Position numbers and translations under genes: made by a program. Of a stretch of DNA of 64,000 bases, positions 1 through 11,669 are shown piece by piece. Under the pieces are notes generated by a model that saw only the letters and a program-made list of their open reading frames with translations, had not been told where the DNA came from and did not search any database. Every line of letters begins with the position of its first letter. Position 1 is the first letter of the stretch. The stretch is from Diploscapter coronatus (Eukaryota > Nematoda > Chromadorea > Rhabditida > Rhabditidae): assembly GCA_964036155.1 (NCBI GenBank), contig OZ038423.1, positions 47,135,249-47,199,248 of the forward strand. Reading direction: 5' to 3'.

Positions 1-112
1 CGTTAAATTCCTCTGAAAATAGATATAATTTCAAATTTAAATTTATAAAATATATACCTGCGCAAAATACCACAAGAATTACGATTAGAAGAATAGAAAA
101 TTGGTAGATCAT
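1..112 (-). CDS. N-terminus of a secreted or membrane protein (cut by window edge)
   Basis: Reading on the minus strand, an ATG at 112-110 opens MIYQFSILLIVILVVFCAEEFN, a classic signal peptide: a short polar start, an 11-13 residue hydrophobic core and a small residue (Ala 18) at the likely cleavage point. Exon 1 is 112-58. A 45-bp intron (57-13) with GT and TTTTCAG ends is followed by exon 2, 12-1, in the same frame. Only 22 residues are inside the window, so the family cannot be named. The call rests on the signal peptide and the clean splice sites. A chance reading frame is possible but the fit of both is good. Confidence 0.5.
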   Translation of the reverse strand, partial: MIYQFSILLIVILVVFCAGIYFINLNLKLYLFSEEFN

Positions 113-1198
113 CTAAAAAAATCAATAAAATAACGTAATTTTCGATAACTCTATTGATTATCAGATAGTTTATATCGTGAACTAAAAGGAAGTTCTTTAC
201 GAAATACTCATATAAACAATGGGGAAATAGTATATAAAAATAAGGTAGAAAAGAAAAATAATTGAGAAATAGTACTAAAAAGTAAAAGAGGAAAAGAAGG
301 AGAAGGGGGAAGTAGAATGGGAAATTTAAAGAAAAAGAAGAAGAAAATAGCCACCTCTTGACCCAAGACTGTCAATAATGTTAGGCGAAGGAAGAGAATG
401 GTGGAGAAGAGTGACCGTTATGACGTCATCGATTATCAGTGATTCAGAAGAGAGAAATCCAAAGATGAAGAAAACGTGAATACTTGAAGCTAAGCTTTTA
501 GCTTGGAATCTTGGAAATGCTAAAATACATAACATATAAATAAGACTATTGATTTGATAGAGATGAAAAACAATATATATGATCATCAATAAAATTCCAG
601 TTTTATATTGTTTCAAAGAAGGCTACTAAAACGTCCGCGATAATAACAAAGAAAATCGATAAATCAAAAATAAAGGTGGATATTTCCTATCAAGCATTGA
701 TGTATTCTCTTTTATCACTATTTCCTAATCAACTACATCTTATATCATTCTCTTTATCATGTATCTTCCAAATATGCGCATTCTTTCTGGAATTTGACAT
801 GATTGATCAAAATATAATTTATTAATAGTCATTTTTTAAATTCAGCCTCTTTGTCTTTTAAGAGTGAAAGCACGATATTAATTTTTAAATTTTCTAGATT
901 GTGTTGATATCTCTAATTAACTCACAAGATTATTCAGTTTACAATCTTTTTCCATTATAAACCTTTTCACTCTCTCATTTTTGCATAATCTTTCTCTATT
1001 TACATTTTGAATCTGCCATTCAGTTTCTCTGTGTTTGCAGACTTTTCTTGAAACACTTTTGCAGAGAAGATTGAGTCAGAAATAACAATGGTGATCGATT
1101 CAAAATTAGAGGCTTTCGTCATCTTAAATTTCAGGGTTTTTATTATTCCTTTATTTCTAAATATATTAATTGTTGTTTTAAATTATAAATTTTCAGAA
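113..1198. other. Intergenic region, no gene seen
   Basis: AT-rich spacer between the leftward secreted-protein exon and the rightward small gene, so it should hold both promoters. A purine-rich stretch (about 270-355) and a copy of the dispersed GAAATAGTA motif near 224 are visible. The reading frame on the minus strand at 326-616 has no splice context or family resemblance and was not accepted. Confidence 0.5.
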
Positions 1199-1561
1199 AT
1201 GTCCCACGAACTGCTTAAACTAGCAAATAAAATTGATACCTCAGTCCAATTAGACTATGGAAAATTGGGAAAAGTCGAAGAAAAATCGGAGAAGACTTGG
1301 AATGATTTGATTAAGGTTCGATTGTCTTATTTTTTGAAAATTAAAAATTTAGGGAGGACTAACCGCTGTAGAAAAGAAGCCTAAAGATATGAAATTAGAA
1401 GAAGCAATTATAAAATATGTCCAGGAAAATTTCATCAAAGGAGATCTACCTAAAGTGAGCTAATTCTACAAAAAACGTGCAAATTTTTATTATCTTTCCA
1501 GAAAGTTCGAGTTAAAAGAGTCGTTAGAAAACGGTTATCTGTTAGCACTGAAAATGTGTGA
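1199..1561 (+). CDS. Small basic protein, 92 aa, unrecognised
   Basis: Three exons (1199-1315, 1353-1454, 1502-1561) join in phase 0 to a 92-residue protein starting MSHELLKLANKIDTSVQ and ending KKVRVKRVVRKRLSVSTENV. The introns are 37 and 47 bp, the short size usual here. A TTTTCAG acceptor sits two bases before the ATG, the layout of a spliced-leader acceptor, so I start at 1199 and not at the ATG at 1088, whose frame does not splice into this one. The first two thirds are charged and likely helical. The last 20 residues are strongly basic and could bind nucleic acid or act as a nuclear signal. I do not recognise a family. It converges on the lipase-like gene, whose stop lies 300 bp away. 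Confidence 0.7.
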
Positions 1562-1864
1562 TTCCATTGGAAACAAACTTTATTACATTTTTCACCAATT
1601 TAAAAATTTTAAAGCTTGAAAAATCGAGATCATTTTTATCACAGAATCATGTATCATTGCACAATTTACAAAAAAAAATGAATTTTCTAAAAATATGCCT
1701 TTAACTGTAAAAATTCCATATGAATATCAACTTTTTAGAAGTCATATTTCCAGAAACATAGAAGAAAATGAAACTAGTTTTCAAGAATATGACTTCAAAT
1801 CTAGGAATTTCATCATGAAGATCAATTTTGTGTCATATCTTCAAAAACACAGAAATAAAGTAGT

Positions 1865-4520
1865 TTATAACCGTAACCTTTGTCGAATTAACGTAGCGAT
1901 TTTTTCATGGGCTTGCTTATTTGGATGCAAAGCTCCTAATGAATTGCCTTGTAGTCTAATAGATTCTTTTATGGTCCTAAAATTAGTTACATTAAAAATA
2001 CTAAGAAAAACAAGAATTTTGAAAAATAAACATATATTTACATAGAAAAGGTAAGACTTGATAGGAAAGTGTTCTTTTGCTATTATTTGGCGTGTAACGA
2101 AGTTAACCTCTTTTCTAGGTTCTTAAAAATATACAATTTAAAATAACTTGCCTAATATACGAATCATTACTGCAAACTCCATGCGTTTCAAATAACTTCG
2201 GGACAGTTTCTATGATAGTCCATCCGAATTTATTCCCCTTCGAAATCAGTAGATTGTTCAATCGCTCATAGATATATTTCACCGCCATTGTTAGACTATT
2301 TGTAGTTATCTAAATACTTGAAATTATAGGAAAAAGTCAATTTCAACTTACCGTTGGAAGTTTATTACAGCTAGCATCGATTTCTCCGGATTCATTTCTT
2401 GAGATATCATAATAAAGCGGTAACAGAACATTCCGGATTTTCAAGTCTTTAAATTTCTCTCCGATTTTATCTAATTCATGGGATGCGTAGAAAAATCTGA
2501 AATTTCCTAGCTAAATTAGTTTTTCTCGATTTTTTTGGAACAAATGTCCCTTCCATAAGATTCTCGAATTTGATGTTTCCCGAATGAAAATCATTTCTTC
2601 AAAGAAAGTGAACATTTTTTGAAAAAGCTTACCGCATATCAATATTCCCGAGATTTTTATCGATGAAATTCGGATTTTGCAGAATATCTGAGAATCCGAT
2701 ATCATTACCTCCTAAGGTCATTATGATTAAGTCTGGAGGGAAGCCCCTAAAATTGAAATATCTTAGCCTCCTTAGAAAGCGAAACGGTCCGATCAAATCA
2801 TAAAATATTCAGTATCAATTGGTAAACTTTAAAGCTTATTCATAAAATTGTCCAAAGATAAAAAAAAATCCAATAAATAATGAAAAATCCTTTCAGAAAT
2901 CTTTGAAACCTACCGAATTTTCGATATTTCCTCGATTCTTTGGATCTGACTGTCCGGACCATTCAAAATGCCCTTTTCGACAGAGGCTCCAGAGCAGGCC
3001 AGAAAGCTCAAAAACGACTCCGGGTATCGTTTATGAAAGCTACGAAATACAGAAACGGCGAATGAGTTTAAACTTCGTCGACAGGTTTCTGAACTTCGAA
3101 CTTTTAATTTGTTTAGGTTCATTTTTGCCATGAAATATTCTATGACTTTTCGACATCATCGAAACCCAAAACTTCTCTACTATAACTTTTATTCTGATTG
3201 ATATCCAAAATATTAGATCTTTAATAAATCTATGAAATTTCACTGTTATAATTCAAAAGTTACAGTAATCTATTTAATAAATTCTCACATTTAAAAATGT
3301 CGCCTTATATCTAAGTTTTATGATATCATATTTGGATTTATTTCGAAGTTGGCGCCAAACTTCCAACGGCGGTTAGATCAAAGACTTGGGAAATAGTGCT
3401 TGGTTCTGAGCGAGCGAAAAAGAAGCCAGACATATTATTTTGCTCCGACCCATCTTCACACGCTAATTACCATATAAGTCGAGCTTGAATTTCTTGGCGG
3501 CGAGATCAAAGGGAATAAAAATTTCCCTATGTCTCTCGATTTTTCGAACTCTCTAAGACAAAAAATAAACCTTTGGCGCCAAAATTATGACAATTTTTAC
3601 CAAAAATTTAGATTTATTTTCTCAAATTTTTGAGATTGTTGCAAAAACTAGTAAATCTAGTCAGAATTCTGATATTTTCGCAAAATTTGAAAGCTTTCTC
3701 AAAAATCCAGCCGAAAATCGTACCATTTAGCCACCGAACGGGCTCCTCGCCTTGCGCTTTGAAGTCCGAAATACGTCGTCTCGATTTCGAACCGTCAGAA
3801 TATTTCCTCGAATACGGAACATCCGGGTTGCCTTCTCCAGAGGCAAAAGAGTCACCCAAAATCGCGACCCATTTTGACCTCCACTTTATTTCGGCTTTTC
3901 CAATGAATTTAGAATTTCGATAGTTTGAATTGATAGGAGTTACGGTAATGTAAATTGTGTATGGTGTCTAAAAGAATAACTTTTAAGTTTTTCTTACTTT
4001 CAAATTTATATAAATTGACAATCGCTTCTTCCAAGATGTATATAGTATAATTTTAGAGAAAAATAACCCACATTATCCCTTAACCCAGTGAAAACTTCGC
4101 AATTCGTTGATACAATAGTTTTCTTCAAAATCTCAGCTTCAAAAATCTCCCAGTGAAAATGGAACATCGTCGAATTCAAATTGGAATTTTTGCACACAGA
4201 TAACTTCGTAGAGGAATATAGTAAATCCAGGTTTGATAAGGTATTTACAATGGGCAAGGTATCTCGAAAATCTCTGGATACAGCAATATCAACGTTAGTT
4301 GATGAAGGGTTTAGCTGAATTTAGGAATGTCTGTATAAATTAGAATGTAACGTCACATGATGACATCAAATGTTAGACAACGTCAACTTTTGAATGACGT
4401 TAAATTTAAGATGGCGTCAAATTGTAGATGATGTCAAGTTAAACCTACCGTGGAATCCCAGAGATATAATAACGCCCTAGGCCAATTTGAAAGCAATTGT
4501 ATAAAATAAAATATAGGCAT
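1865..4520 (-). CDS. GDSL/SGNH-family lipase-like hydrolase, 439 aa
   Basis: Nine minus-strand exons (4520-4449, 4314-4072, 3967-3724, 3088-2914, 2746-2633, 2496-2352, 2309-2152, 2114-2058, 1976-1865) join without a frame break. Block I is WVAILGDSFASGEGNPD (exon 3, nucleophile Ser), followed by ETCRRSLNSF, SFLACSGAS, the oxyanion block TLGGNDIGFSDIL (exon 5), and LGALHPNKQAHEKIA (exon 9, catalytic His). This order is that of nematode GDSL phospholipase/lipase-like proteins. The residue three before the His is Gly where SGNH enzymes usually have the catalytic Asp, so activity is uncertain. Intron 7 (2151-2115) is a 37-bp GC-AG intron. Exon 1 (MPIFYFIQLLSNWPRALLYL) is the least certain part: it could be a signal anchor or a wrong start. 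Substrate is unknown; esters of lipids are usual for the family. Confidence 0.85.
4315..4448. repeat. Array of TGACGTCA-like words in lipase gene intron 1
   Basis: Between about 4349 and 4437 six related words occur about 12-19 bases apart: ACGTCA, GACATCA, ACGTCAA, GACGTTA, GGCGTCAA, GATGTCAA. It is a decayed short tandem array, or a set of CRE-like sites. Similar words recur in and around the homeobox gene (29380-30720) and in the last intron of the L2HGDH gene (49440-49560). Confidence 0.5.
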
Positions 4521-5743
4521 GTTTTCTAATAGCATCAAACTTTAGCTTTGGAGCGCAAAATTATGATTAGAGCGTATTTTACATGAGGTGTGAATTTATC
4601 GCTCTCGTCAAAACGATGAAAATAACGCCATCGGGTACGTATGAAGTTAGAGGGAGCGGCAACTTGAAAGGAAAACCGATAGACAAGGGGAAACGAGAGA
4701 AATAAGAAGCAGAAGACTGAGATAGAGACAAACTAAGAGAGGTAAAGAAAACGAAATTACAAAGGCGGGATTTTTCAATTGTTGCATTGGAGAATAGGTC
4801 AATTAGCACACCTATTTGATATTTCCAGAGATATGCCAAGCGTTTTCGCAAAAAATGAGGGCCTATCTTATAACGGCCTGCACTCTCTTTGAACATGGAC
4901 CGACTTTATTTTGGACAGGCGGCCGAAATCTTTTATGTTTCACGGTGTGTCTTGATGATGTTATTTTTCTCTTTTTTTAAATGGTTCTTTCTTAAGATTG
5001 TTGTTCGTATTTATTTTGTGTATAATTCGGACGACATAATGGCCTAACAATCCTATAGTTGAAGTATTAGACCCTGAATTTTTCCTGAAGCCTATCTAGT
5101 TTTAGATTTTACGAAATCCTCAAATTTCAAAGAATTGATTACTTTAAAAGTGTACTGTTAGATCTTGAATCTTCTTGAAACCTATATTTTGTCCTTCATT
5201 TTTGAAGTTCAATGCAAAATACGAGTCTTTCTTTTGATCTTTCCGACACACGTGGTTAATGTCTCTATTGATAAAAGCATCACATCATATCAAATATCAA
5301 ACAAACGATTTATCTTCACTCATACACTATATCTAAGCTTCTATCTAAATTGCACAAAAGGGAGCGGGGTCTAAGGTTTTCTGCTAAAATTAACCCGGCC
5401 CACTTTTCATCACAAACTCAGAAAACAAACAACTTCAAGGTAGAGAACAATGGTAAAAGGCAGCTATAAGTTGATACTTTCAAAGGCAAATTTAAACCCG
5501 TTTTTAAATAATTTCAGAAGATTGAAATTTCAAGGAAAATCGAAAATTCAACAAACATGTTAACAAAGTCCTGGGAAATTTTGGATCTGAGATAGAAAAT
5601 GTCAAGATTACATTGGAAAACAACTATACGGTGAAATTTTTTGAGGTTCCAAATAAAGCACTCCTAAGTAACGAAAAAGAGATCAGAATATGCAGACAAA
5701 AGTCGAAATTCAGGGAAATGTTTGAAACATAAATTTGAATTTT
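4521..5743. other. Intergenic region, no gene seen
   Basis: Spacer between two minus-strand genes. It includes the promoter side of the lipase-like gene and the 3' side of the unrecognised 252-aa gene. Several 60-100 codon open frames on both strands have no splice context and look like chance. A purine-rich block lies at about 4645-4750. Confidence 0.45.
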
Positions 5744-7586
5744 TTACTTTCGGTCCAAAAATAGAGTCTCGGTTTTAGCACGGTAATATTCAGTGATGGC
5801 TTGGTCCTGAAAATGTATTTAAAATTATTCTTACTCGAGAATCTGCTGAACGTAAAATTATTTTCTATGAAAGAGTCTAGATATTTCGAGACATACATAA
5901 TTTTTTAAAGAAAAGAAAGTTCAAATTATTGTAAAGGCTAAAAACGAATTTCATGAGCGAAACATTGTGCAATCTTCCATCTAATAGTTTTAAACATTTT
6001 GAAACGTCGAAAATTTAATGAAAGTTTACAAATTTAAGTTATTTTGAATATTTTAAGACTCATCTCTATGCTTACTATACCATAATTTCCTACTAAATTT
6101 TCCAAGTATTTTAAAACTTATACTAAAATGAAACGATACCCTTTCAATCTGAGCTTGCAGAGCCTTCTTCTTCAAAGCGATGATTTCTTTCGTATCCCCC
6201 TCTTCAGATGATAAATGCATCGTCGGAAAATTCGGGATATTTGAACCTAAATGTATTTTGTTTCATATAAATATTATGTTTGTTTTGAAACGCTCGCGAA
6301 AGGGGTGTGTCAGCGAGAGTAGTTCTAGCTCTGAGAGGAGAAACAGCATTGAACGAGGAGAGAGACGAGACAAGATTAGAAGAATTAGAGACGCACAGAC
6401 AGGAGCGGAGGCTTCAAGTCGATAGTCGATGGGTAGTTGAATTGAGGAAGAGAAGGAAATGGAGAGAAAAAAGGAATGCCAAAGTCCCGCGCGCTTATTC
6501 TCGACCCCACTTCCTCCACGAGCGTTTCACTAGGAAAACTTTGTATGTTAATTTTCAATTTCGCTGAATATGAAACAACCCCAATGGCATTAGAAAATCT
6601 CATTTTATTCAAAGGTTTTCTTGAAACTTGTATAATTTAAATAGTTAAATGTATACCTCCCATATTAGGCTGGGTCGAAATTCTCCTTTTCTTCATCGGA
6701 TTTCCATTAGCTGAAGGAGAGTTGCAAATTGAAGTAGGTCTTTCAATACCATGACCATTTAGGGCCTGAATATTTTCATTAAATTTCCGAAACCCTCAAC
6801 TCTTTGAGAATTTCTATAACTCGTTTCTTTCTCCGATACTATTAGAATGCATCAATCAAACAAGTTTCAAAATTTACCAAATTAATGCAGCTTTAAAATA
6901 TGTGATTCATCATCGACTTTGGTACTAATATATGATAGACCAAGAATGAATTAAAATACCTCTTCCAGAGTTTTCGGCATTCTTTCGACTGGAGATTCAG
7001 ATTCTCTAGACGTGGTGGCAGAATCAGAATTCTGACCGTTCGACGGGCATTGTTTGGGAGGTCTTAGACCCAAAATCTTAAATACGAAACGTACAAATTA
7101 AATATTGGATTTAACTATACCTGCATAAGCCCATAATCAATTCCTTCATCAGGATCTTGGTCTTGTTTTCTTGCGATCGGTGTAGTTTCAGAATAACTCT
7201 TTACACTCGACGACTTTCTATTCGTATCACAAATAATCGCGAGCAGATTTAAATCCACATTTTCTAAAATACCAACTGAAAAGTTAGATGATAGGGAAAA
7301 ATTACCAGGCTGCATATCAGGTGAAATCTGTTCCAGTTTTAAAGGTTTGCCTTCCTTGATGCCGACTTCAACAGAGATTTCGGTCGAATTATTCTGATTT
7401 TCGTTATAATAGTCTGAAATCTAAGATTTAGTAAACTACTATGATCAATTTAAAGAGGATATTAATTAACTAAAATAACGATAAGGTTTAAATAATTTAA
7501 TAAAAGGATAATGAACCTCTATTCTGATGGTATGACCCCGAAGCCGATTCAGTGGAATTCGAATTTCCTGCTGAAACGCGACGCAT
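5744..7586 (-). CDS. Unrecognised Ser/Asn-rich protein with basic patch and C-terminal helix, 252 aa
   Basis: Six minus-strand exons (7586-7517, 7413-7121, 7076-6960, 6765-6657, 6246-6140, 5806-5744) keep one frame through five splice junctions. The protein starts MRRVSAGNSNSTESASGSYH, is low-complexity (Ser, Asn, Glu, Pro) for most of its length, has a KKRR patch near residue 190 that could be a nuclear signal, and ends in a charged segment of about 35 residues (EIIALKKKALQAQIERDQ, then ITEYYRAKTETLFLDRK) that is likely a coiled coil or a helical dimerisation element. I cannot assign a family. A nuclear regulatory or scaffold role would fit but is inference. It is divergent from the 8592 gene, with about 1 kb between starts. 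Confidence 0.7.
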
Positions 7587-8591
7587 TGGTTAAGTATTTT
7601 CACAAATTAGAATATCAACTTCCTAATTCGAAGGGCTTTAGAAGATATCTGCCATCAAACTGAAAGTATTATGATTTAGAGTTAAATGCGAAGATAATCT
7701 AATTTAAAAGTGACTAAAGGGAATGCATCATTATAAAGGAAAATTAATTCTTGTTTAACAACAAATTTGAAACTTATGAATTTAAATGCTAAGATTGTTC
7801 ATAATTATATAAAGCGATTCAATGAAAAAGGTATCATGAGAAACTCGAATTATTCAAATCAAACTCTGAAGCATATTTAAAATATGGATTTCATATATCC
7901 GATCAATATAAAGCCATAAATAAGTCGACTCTAATTTACGGATGAAGATCGATAAAATTGATCGATATCTATATTCACGCTGGAATAGTGTGATAACTTG
8001 GCCCAAGTGTGCCGAGTCTCGTTCTTCAAGACAGAGCTGAAATTCTTTGGAGAGAAAGAGCGAAATAGCATGGGAAAATAGGTGAGAGTAAAGAAGCGAG
8101 AAAGGAAAGAGAGAAAAAAAGGGGAGAAAGAAAAAGCGAGGAAGAGTAGAGAGAGAAAGAAAGACCCTCTCTCTTTTCAAATCGATTGACGAAATGTGAA
8201 GACTGACAAGCGAAAAATCGATCGATAATTTGAGGCCTCAAGGACGACGAGAGAGCACTGAATTTGGAGAGAGAGAAAGAACGAGGAAAAAAGAGTTAAG
8301 ATAATGAAGTTCAGAAAAAATATATAGATTATTGAGAAATATAAATCTCAGACTGTTGTTCTAGCAAATAGACCATGAAAAAAGAATTGGACATTGCTGT
8401 TTCAGGAAAATGTTCAAATTTTCTGAAACATCGCAAAAATTTTCTTGAATTCGATTTTCTCCATGCCTTTCCTTTCAAATATACACTTGGTTTCTATAGA
8501 AACCTCACCCAATTTGCAAGCATACGTTTAAGCTATAACATTTTCCAAATTTTGATAAATTCTTTATTATTTTAAAATTTTGCGATATTAG
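7587..8591. other. Shared upstream region of two divergent genes
   Basis: The 1-kb region separates the starts of the minus-strand 252-aa gene and the plus-strand 377-aa gene, so both promoters should be here. It contains a copy of the GATTTCATATATCC motif (7887-7900), a GAAATAGCA motif near 8063 and the long polypurine tract listed separately. No coding exon was found. Confidence 0.5.
8041..8166. repeat. Long polypurine (GA-rich) tract
   Basis: About 125 bases on the plus strand are almost pure A and G, with repeated GAGAGAAAG and GAAAGA words and only a few T or C interruptions. It sits in a divergent promoter region and could be a nucleosome-free or triplex-prone element. Shorter tracts of the same kind recur near 6330-6480, 21070-21140, 31565-31600 and 39525-39545. 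Confidence 0.7.
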
Positions 8592-10360
8592 ATGCTCCGT
8601 AAGCCGGAAGACACCGCGTTATACGAATTAGACTCACGAATCTCCGCTATGGAACGTCGTTTGAAGAACGCAAAAACTGCAAGGGTCTGAAAATTTTCCA
8701 TTAAAGGCCAACTTGCCTAAATTTTTCCAGGACTCTTACCTAACATTTCTAAAACAGAAATACCCAGCCTGGAAACCGACTTTCAGCGCTAACTACTCTA
8801 TAGATCCGGTAATCAGGCTAATTAAATTTATAATTACCCCAATTATCTTCAGGGCCGGAATATAGTTGGCGAACTGTCAACCTCAAATTACCATTGGGAC
8901 GTCGGTATTGAGAAGCGACATAGGCCTAAATTTCAGGCTAATAAAATTCAAGAAAACCTGTACAGTAAGATACCGCAGGGGTAAGTCATTTAAAAGAAAA
9001 AATGAGGAAGAAAGATCAATTTTCAGAGGTCCTTACCTGGAATCTGATTTAAAGAGGGTTCGACAAAGATTGGAAGAAATTTCCCAGCAACTTAGACTGA
9101 TCCGGGATACTCGACTTAACTTATCTACTGAAGATTATCTTAAATCTAGGCACTTGCTGGATGAAAGTGAGCCAAATACAGTAACCCCAAACATACTGTG
9201 CAGTATATAGTCCATTTTAATCCTATCCTCCGTCATACGACATGAGACTACAGTAATCTCCGATAGACTGTATCGTACAATCTTGATATTATTTCTATGC
9301 TTCATCATATGACCAAAATTTTAGATGCTGAGGAAAGTTTTGAATTGGAGACTTCGAACCTGGCTAACATTAGATTGCAACTTGAAAATGTAAGACGTTT
9401 TTACAAAATAAAAAATATACATCAACAAATTTAGTTAAATACCGATTCTTATTCGCCTATCGAGACTCCTACCAGGGATAAAATCGAAGATTTAAAGGCC
9501 GAAGAGTTTCATGAAACTTATATTGAAGGTATTTTTCTTTGGTTCTAAAGGTTATGAAGTTAAATTGAACTCAAATTTAAGTTAACTACAATAAATTTTG
9601 CCTATCTAAATTTATGACTACAAGAATTTCAGACATAAAATCCGGCAAAGTTCAACCGTCCTATCTAATTTCATCGGAAGCTTCCGGAAACTTGAACCAA
9701 TCTTCTGAAGCCAAAACTGAAACTTCAATAGAACCAAGACGAGCCATAAGTTTCGCAAGCCAAGTTCCAAAAGTCGAAGAAAAAATTGCGGAACCAGAAA
9801 GATCAAAAGCGGAAACTCCTAAAACTAAAGAGGGTAGGTTTCGAAAAATTCCAAATGAACTTAGATATTTTTAAATTGATATGAACCATGTGTCCGTAAA
9901 CATGTGTGTAAATATAGATATGTAACAGAAAAATCAGTCTAAACCCCGAATAATGGAAATTATAAAATTGAATTTTCCAGAAAAGAGCATGGAAATTTAG
10001 AGCCTCAAAAACCGACCTCAACCTACGCTCAATTGCTAGGACTCTTCGGAAAATCGCCCGATAAAAAATCTGACTCAGACTCCGATGATTTTGGCAAAAC
10101 TACAGTTAACACGACGAAAATCGAGACTAGGTTCAGAACTTTCCAGAATTTTTGAAGAATTCTAATTCAGGAATCTAACCACTGCACCAAATGACGTTCT
10201 TTCGAAATATTTGTCTAGGGTTGATAGCTCGGATAGTGACGATGCGGCGTTGAATAAATCAACTTTGAATTTACCGGCGAAAAAAATCCCAAGTCAGCCG
10301 ACCACGAGTCTTTCGAAAGTTATGGCGGATGCAGATTCGGATTCGGACTTTTTCGGATAA
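8592..10360 (+). CDS. Unrecognised coiled-coil protein with acidic tail, 377 aa
   Basis: Nine exons (8592-8684, 8731-8808, 8853-8980, 9027-9166, 9325-9389, 9435-9528, 9633-9833, 9986-10130, 10171-10360) join in one frame. An acceptor (ATATTAG) ends immediately before the ATG, as for trans-splicing. The protein opens MLRKPEDTALYELDSRISAM and is charged and helical through about residue 170 (for example YLESDLKRVRQRLEEISQQL), then becomes disordered, rich in Glu, Lys and Ser, and ends in acidic Ser-Asp runs (SSDSDD and DADSDSDFFG) that look like casein kinase 2 sites. I do not recognise the family. The exon 8 acceptor is the least certain join, chosen because it preserves frame. An AATAAA follows the stop by about 20 bases. 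Confidence 0.7.
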
Positions 10361-11669
10361 TTTTTTGAAACATACGAATTTGAATAAAATAATTGCATGA
10401 AGATAACGAAATGTGTCGAAATTCTTTGAAACATGATAAAGTATCCCAAGCCAAATAAATTAAGTGAAGATCAATCTTTTTCAACCAAGAAAACCCTGAA
10501 ACATATCGAAAAACCACCGTATTCCGAAAAGAAAATAATATGTGCACCTGGAAAGATATTCATTGCTATGAACCAGGATAGCAGATATAGAGGAAAAGAT
10601 AATATTTAAGTTACCGTAATCTATTTTCGAAATTATAAAAGATCAATAAAATCTCAAATATATATGAAATTATTTTCCTCATAAAGCTACAGTAGTCTAG
10701 ATTTTAAGCCCTAAAATCTCATTTGATAGAGAATGGAATTGAGAAACCCTTCAGTTCCACTCTAGCTTCATTCATGGATAGACTTATTTCTGATTTTCCT
10801 GCTCTTAAAACTACCGTAATTCTAAAATTATCTATTAAATTTTCTATCGATCTTGCATGGATCAAAATTCTCTCAGAACTTGCAAATTCAGAAATTTTGT
10901 ATCTTTCGCAAGATTGGTAGAATTTTAGAACATGTTTCGATTTTCCAGATAAAGAAAAAACTAAAATTTTAAAATCTAATGCATCGCGTCCCTCTTTATT
11001 AAAATTATCTAAATCTTCAAAAAATCGACTCTTTTTACTTGACGAGCAAGCATTTGCAAGTTTATTTCCCATTGCAACCTTTGATAAATTTCGAGAAAAT
11101 CTAAATGAAAACCCATATATTCAACCTTCATGCCACGATATCTCGACCTGTTATTATAAAAAATATTTCAAGTTTCGAAAATTTTCCGAATAATCATGGT
11201 TTTCAAACCTACTTTTCACTAAAAAACTAATTTAGCTTCAGAAAATCGAAATAAAATCGGTAAATGTCTAAACATTATATATAACAGCAATAGGTTTATG
11301 TTAAAAAATTCCCATATGAAGAAAATCAAATCTAGCTCCGCCCACACTTTTCAGTATATTATTCTATTTTCTACAGTACACCTTAGGCATTTATTCTCAG
11401 GTAAGCGTTATTATAATTATTCGCACTTTTTATTCGTCGAATTAAAAACTTATTTGAACTAGCCGCATTGTATAAGTGAAAAGAGAGATACGTTAACCAC
11501 ACAAAATTGAAATTACCCATAAATTATATCGTTTTCCAAGCCTGTAAAAATGTGTGTTAAAGGGTAGAATTTATTTTTTCTAAATCGGCTCGCATATTTT
11601 TACAGGTTCTCAGTTCCCGTTAAGTTAATCTACCGTAATTAAACAATTTTGAACTTATGAAAATTCTAA
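10361..11669. other. Intergenic region with weak coding signals
   Basis: Two plus-strand open stretches read like protein: 10433-10615 (starts MIKYPKPNKLSEDQSFSTKK, ends KDNI) and 10945-11195 (after a TTTTCCAG acceptor, contains SRPSLLKLSKSSKNRLFLLD). I could not join them in a consistent phase. A single minus-strand frame at 11072-10719 (117 codons, starts MGNKLANACSSSKK) overlaps the same DNA. At most one of these is real. The rest is AT-rich and holds copies of the GTAATCTA and TTTGAAAC dispersed words. Confidence 0.3.

Noticed and set aside
326..616. 96-codon minus-strand frame with hydrophobic segments
   Set aside because: Overlaps a purine-rich tract whose complement gives Leu/Phe/Ser runs; no splice context or family match.
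1695..2045. 116-codon plus-strand open frame
   Set aside because: It is the shadow of the last exons of the lipase-like gene, which are supported by the HPN catalytic block and phase.
6180..6567. Overlapping plus-strand frames rich in Arg and Glu
   Set aside because: They lie on a GA-rich intron of the minus-strand 252-aa gene and reflect simple sequence.
7276..7305. 30-bp GT-AG segment in the 252-aa gene as an intron
   Set aside because: It is in frame without a stop and shorter than any other intron here, so I kept it as coding; noted as a candidate only.
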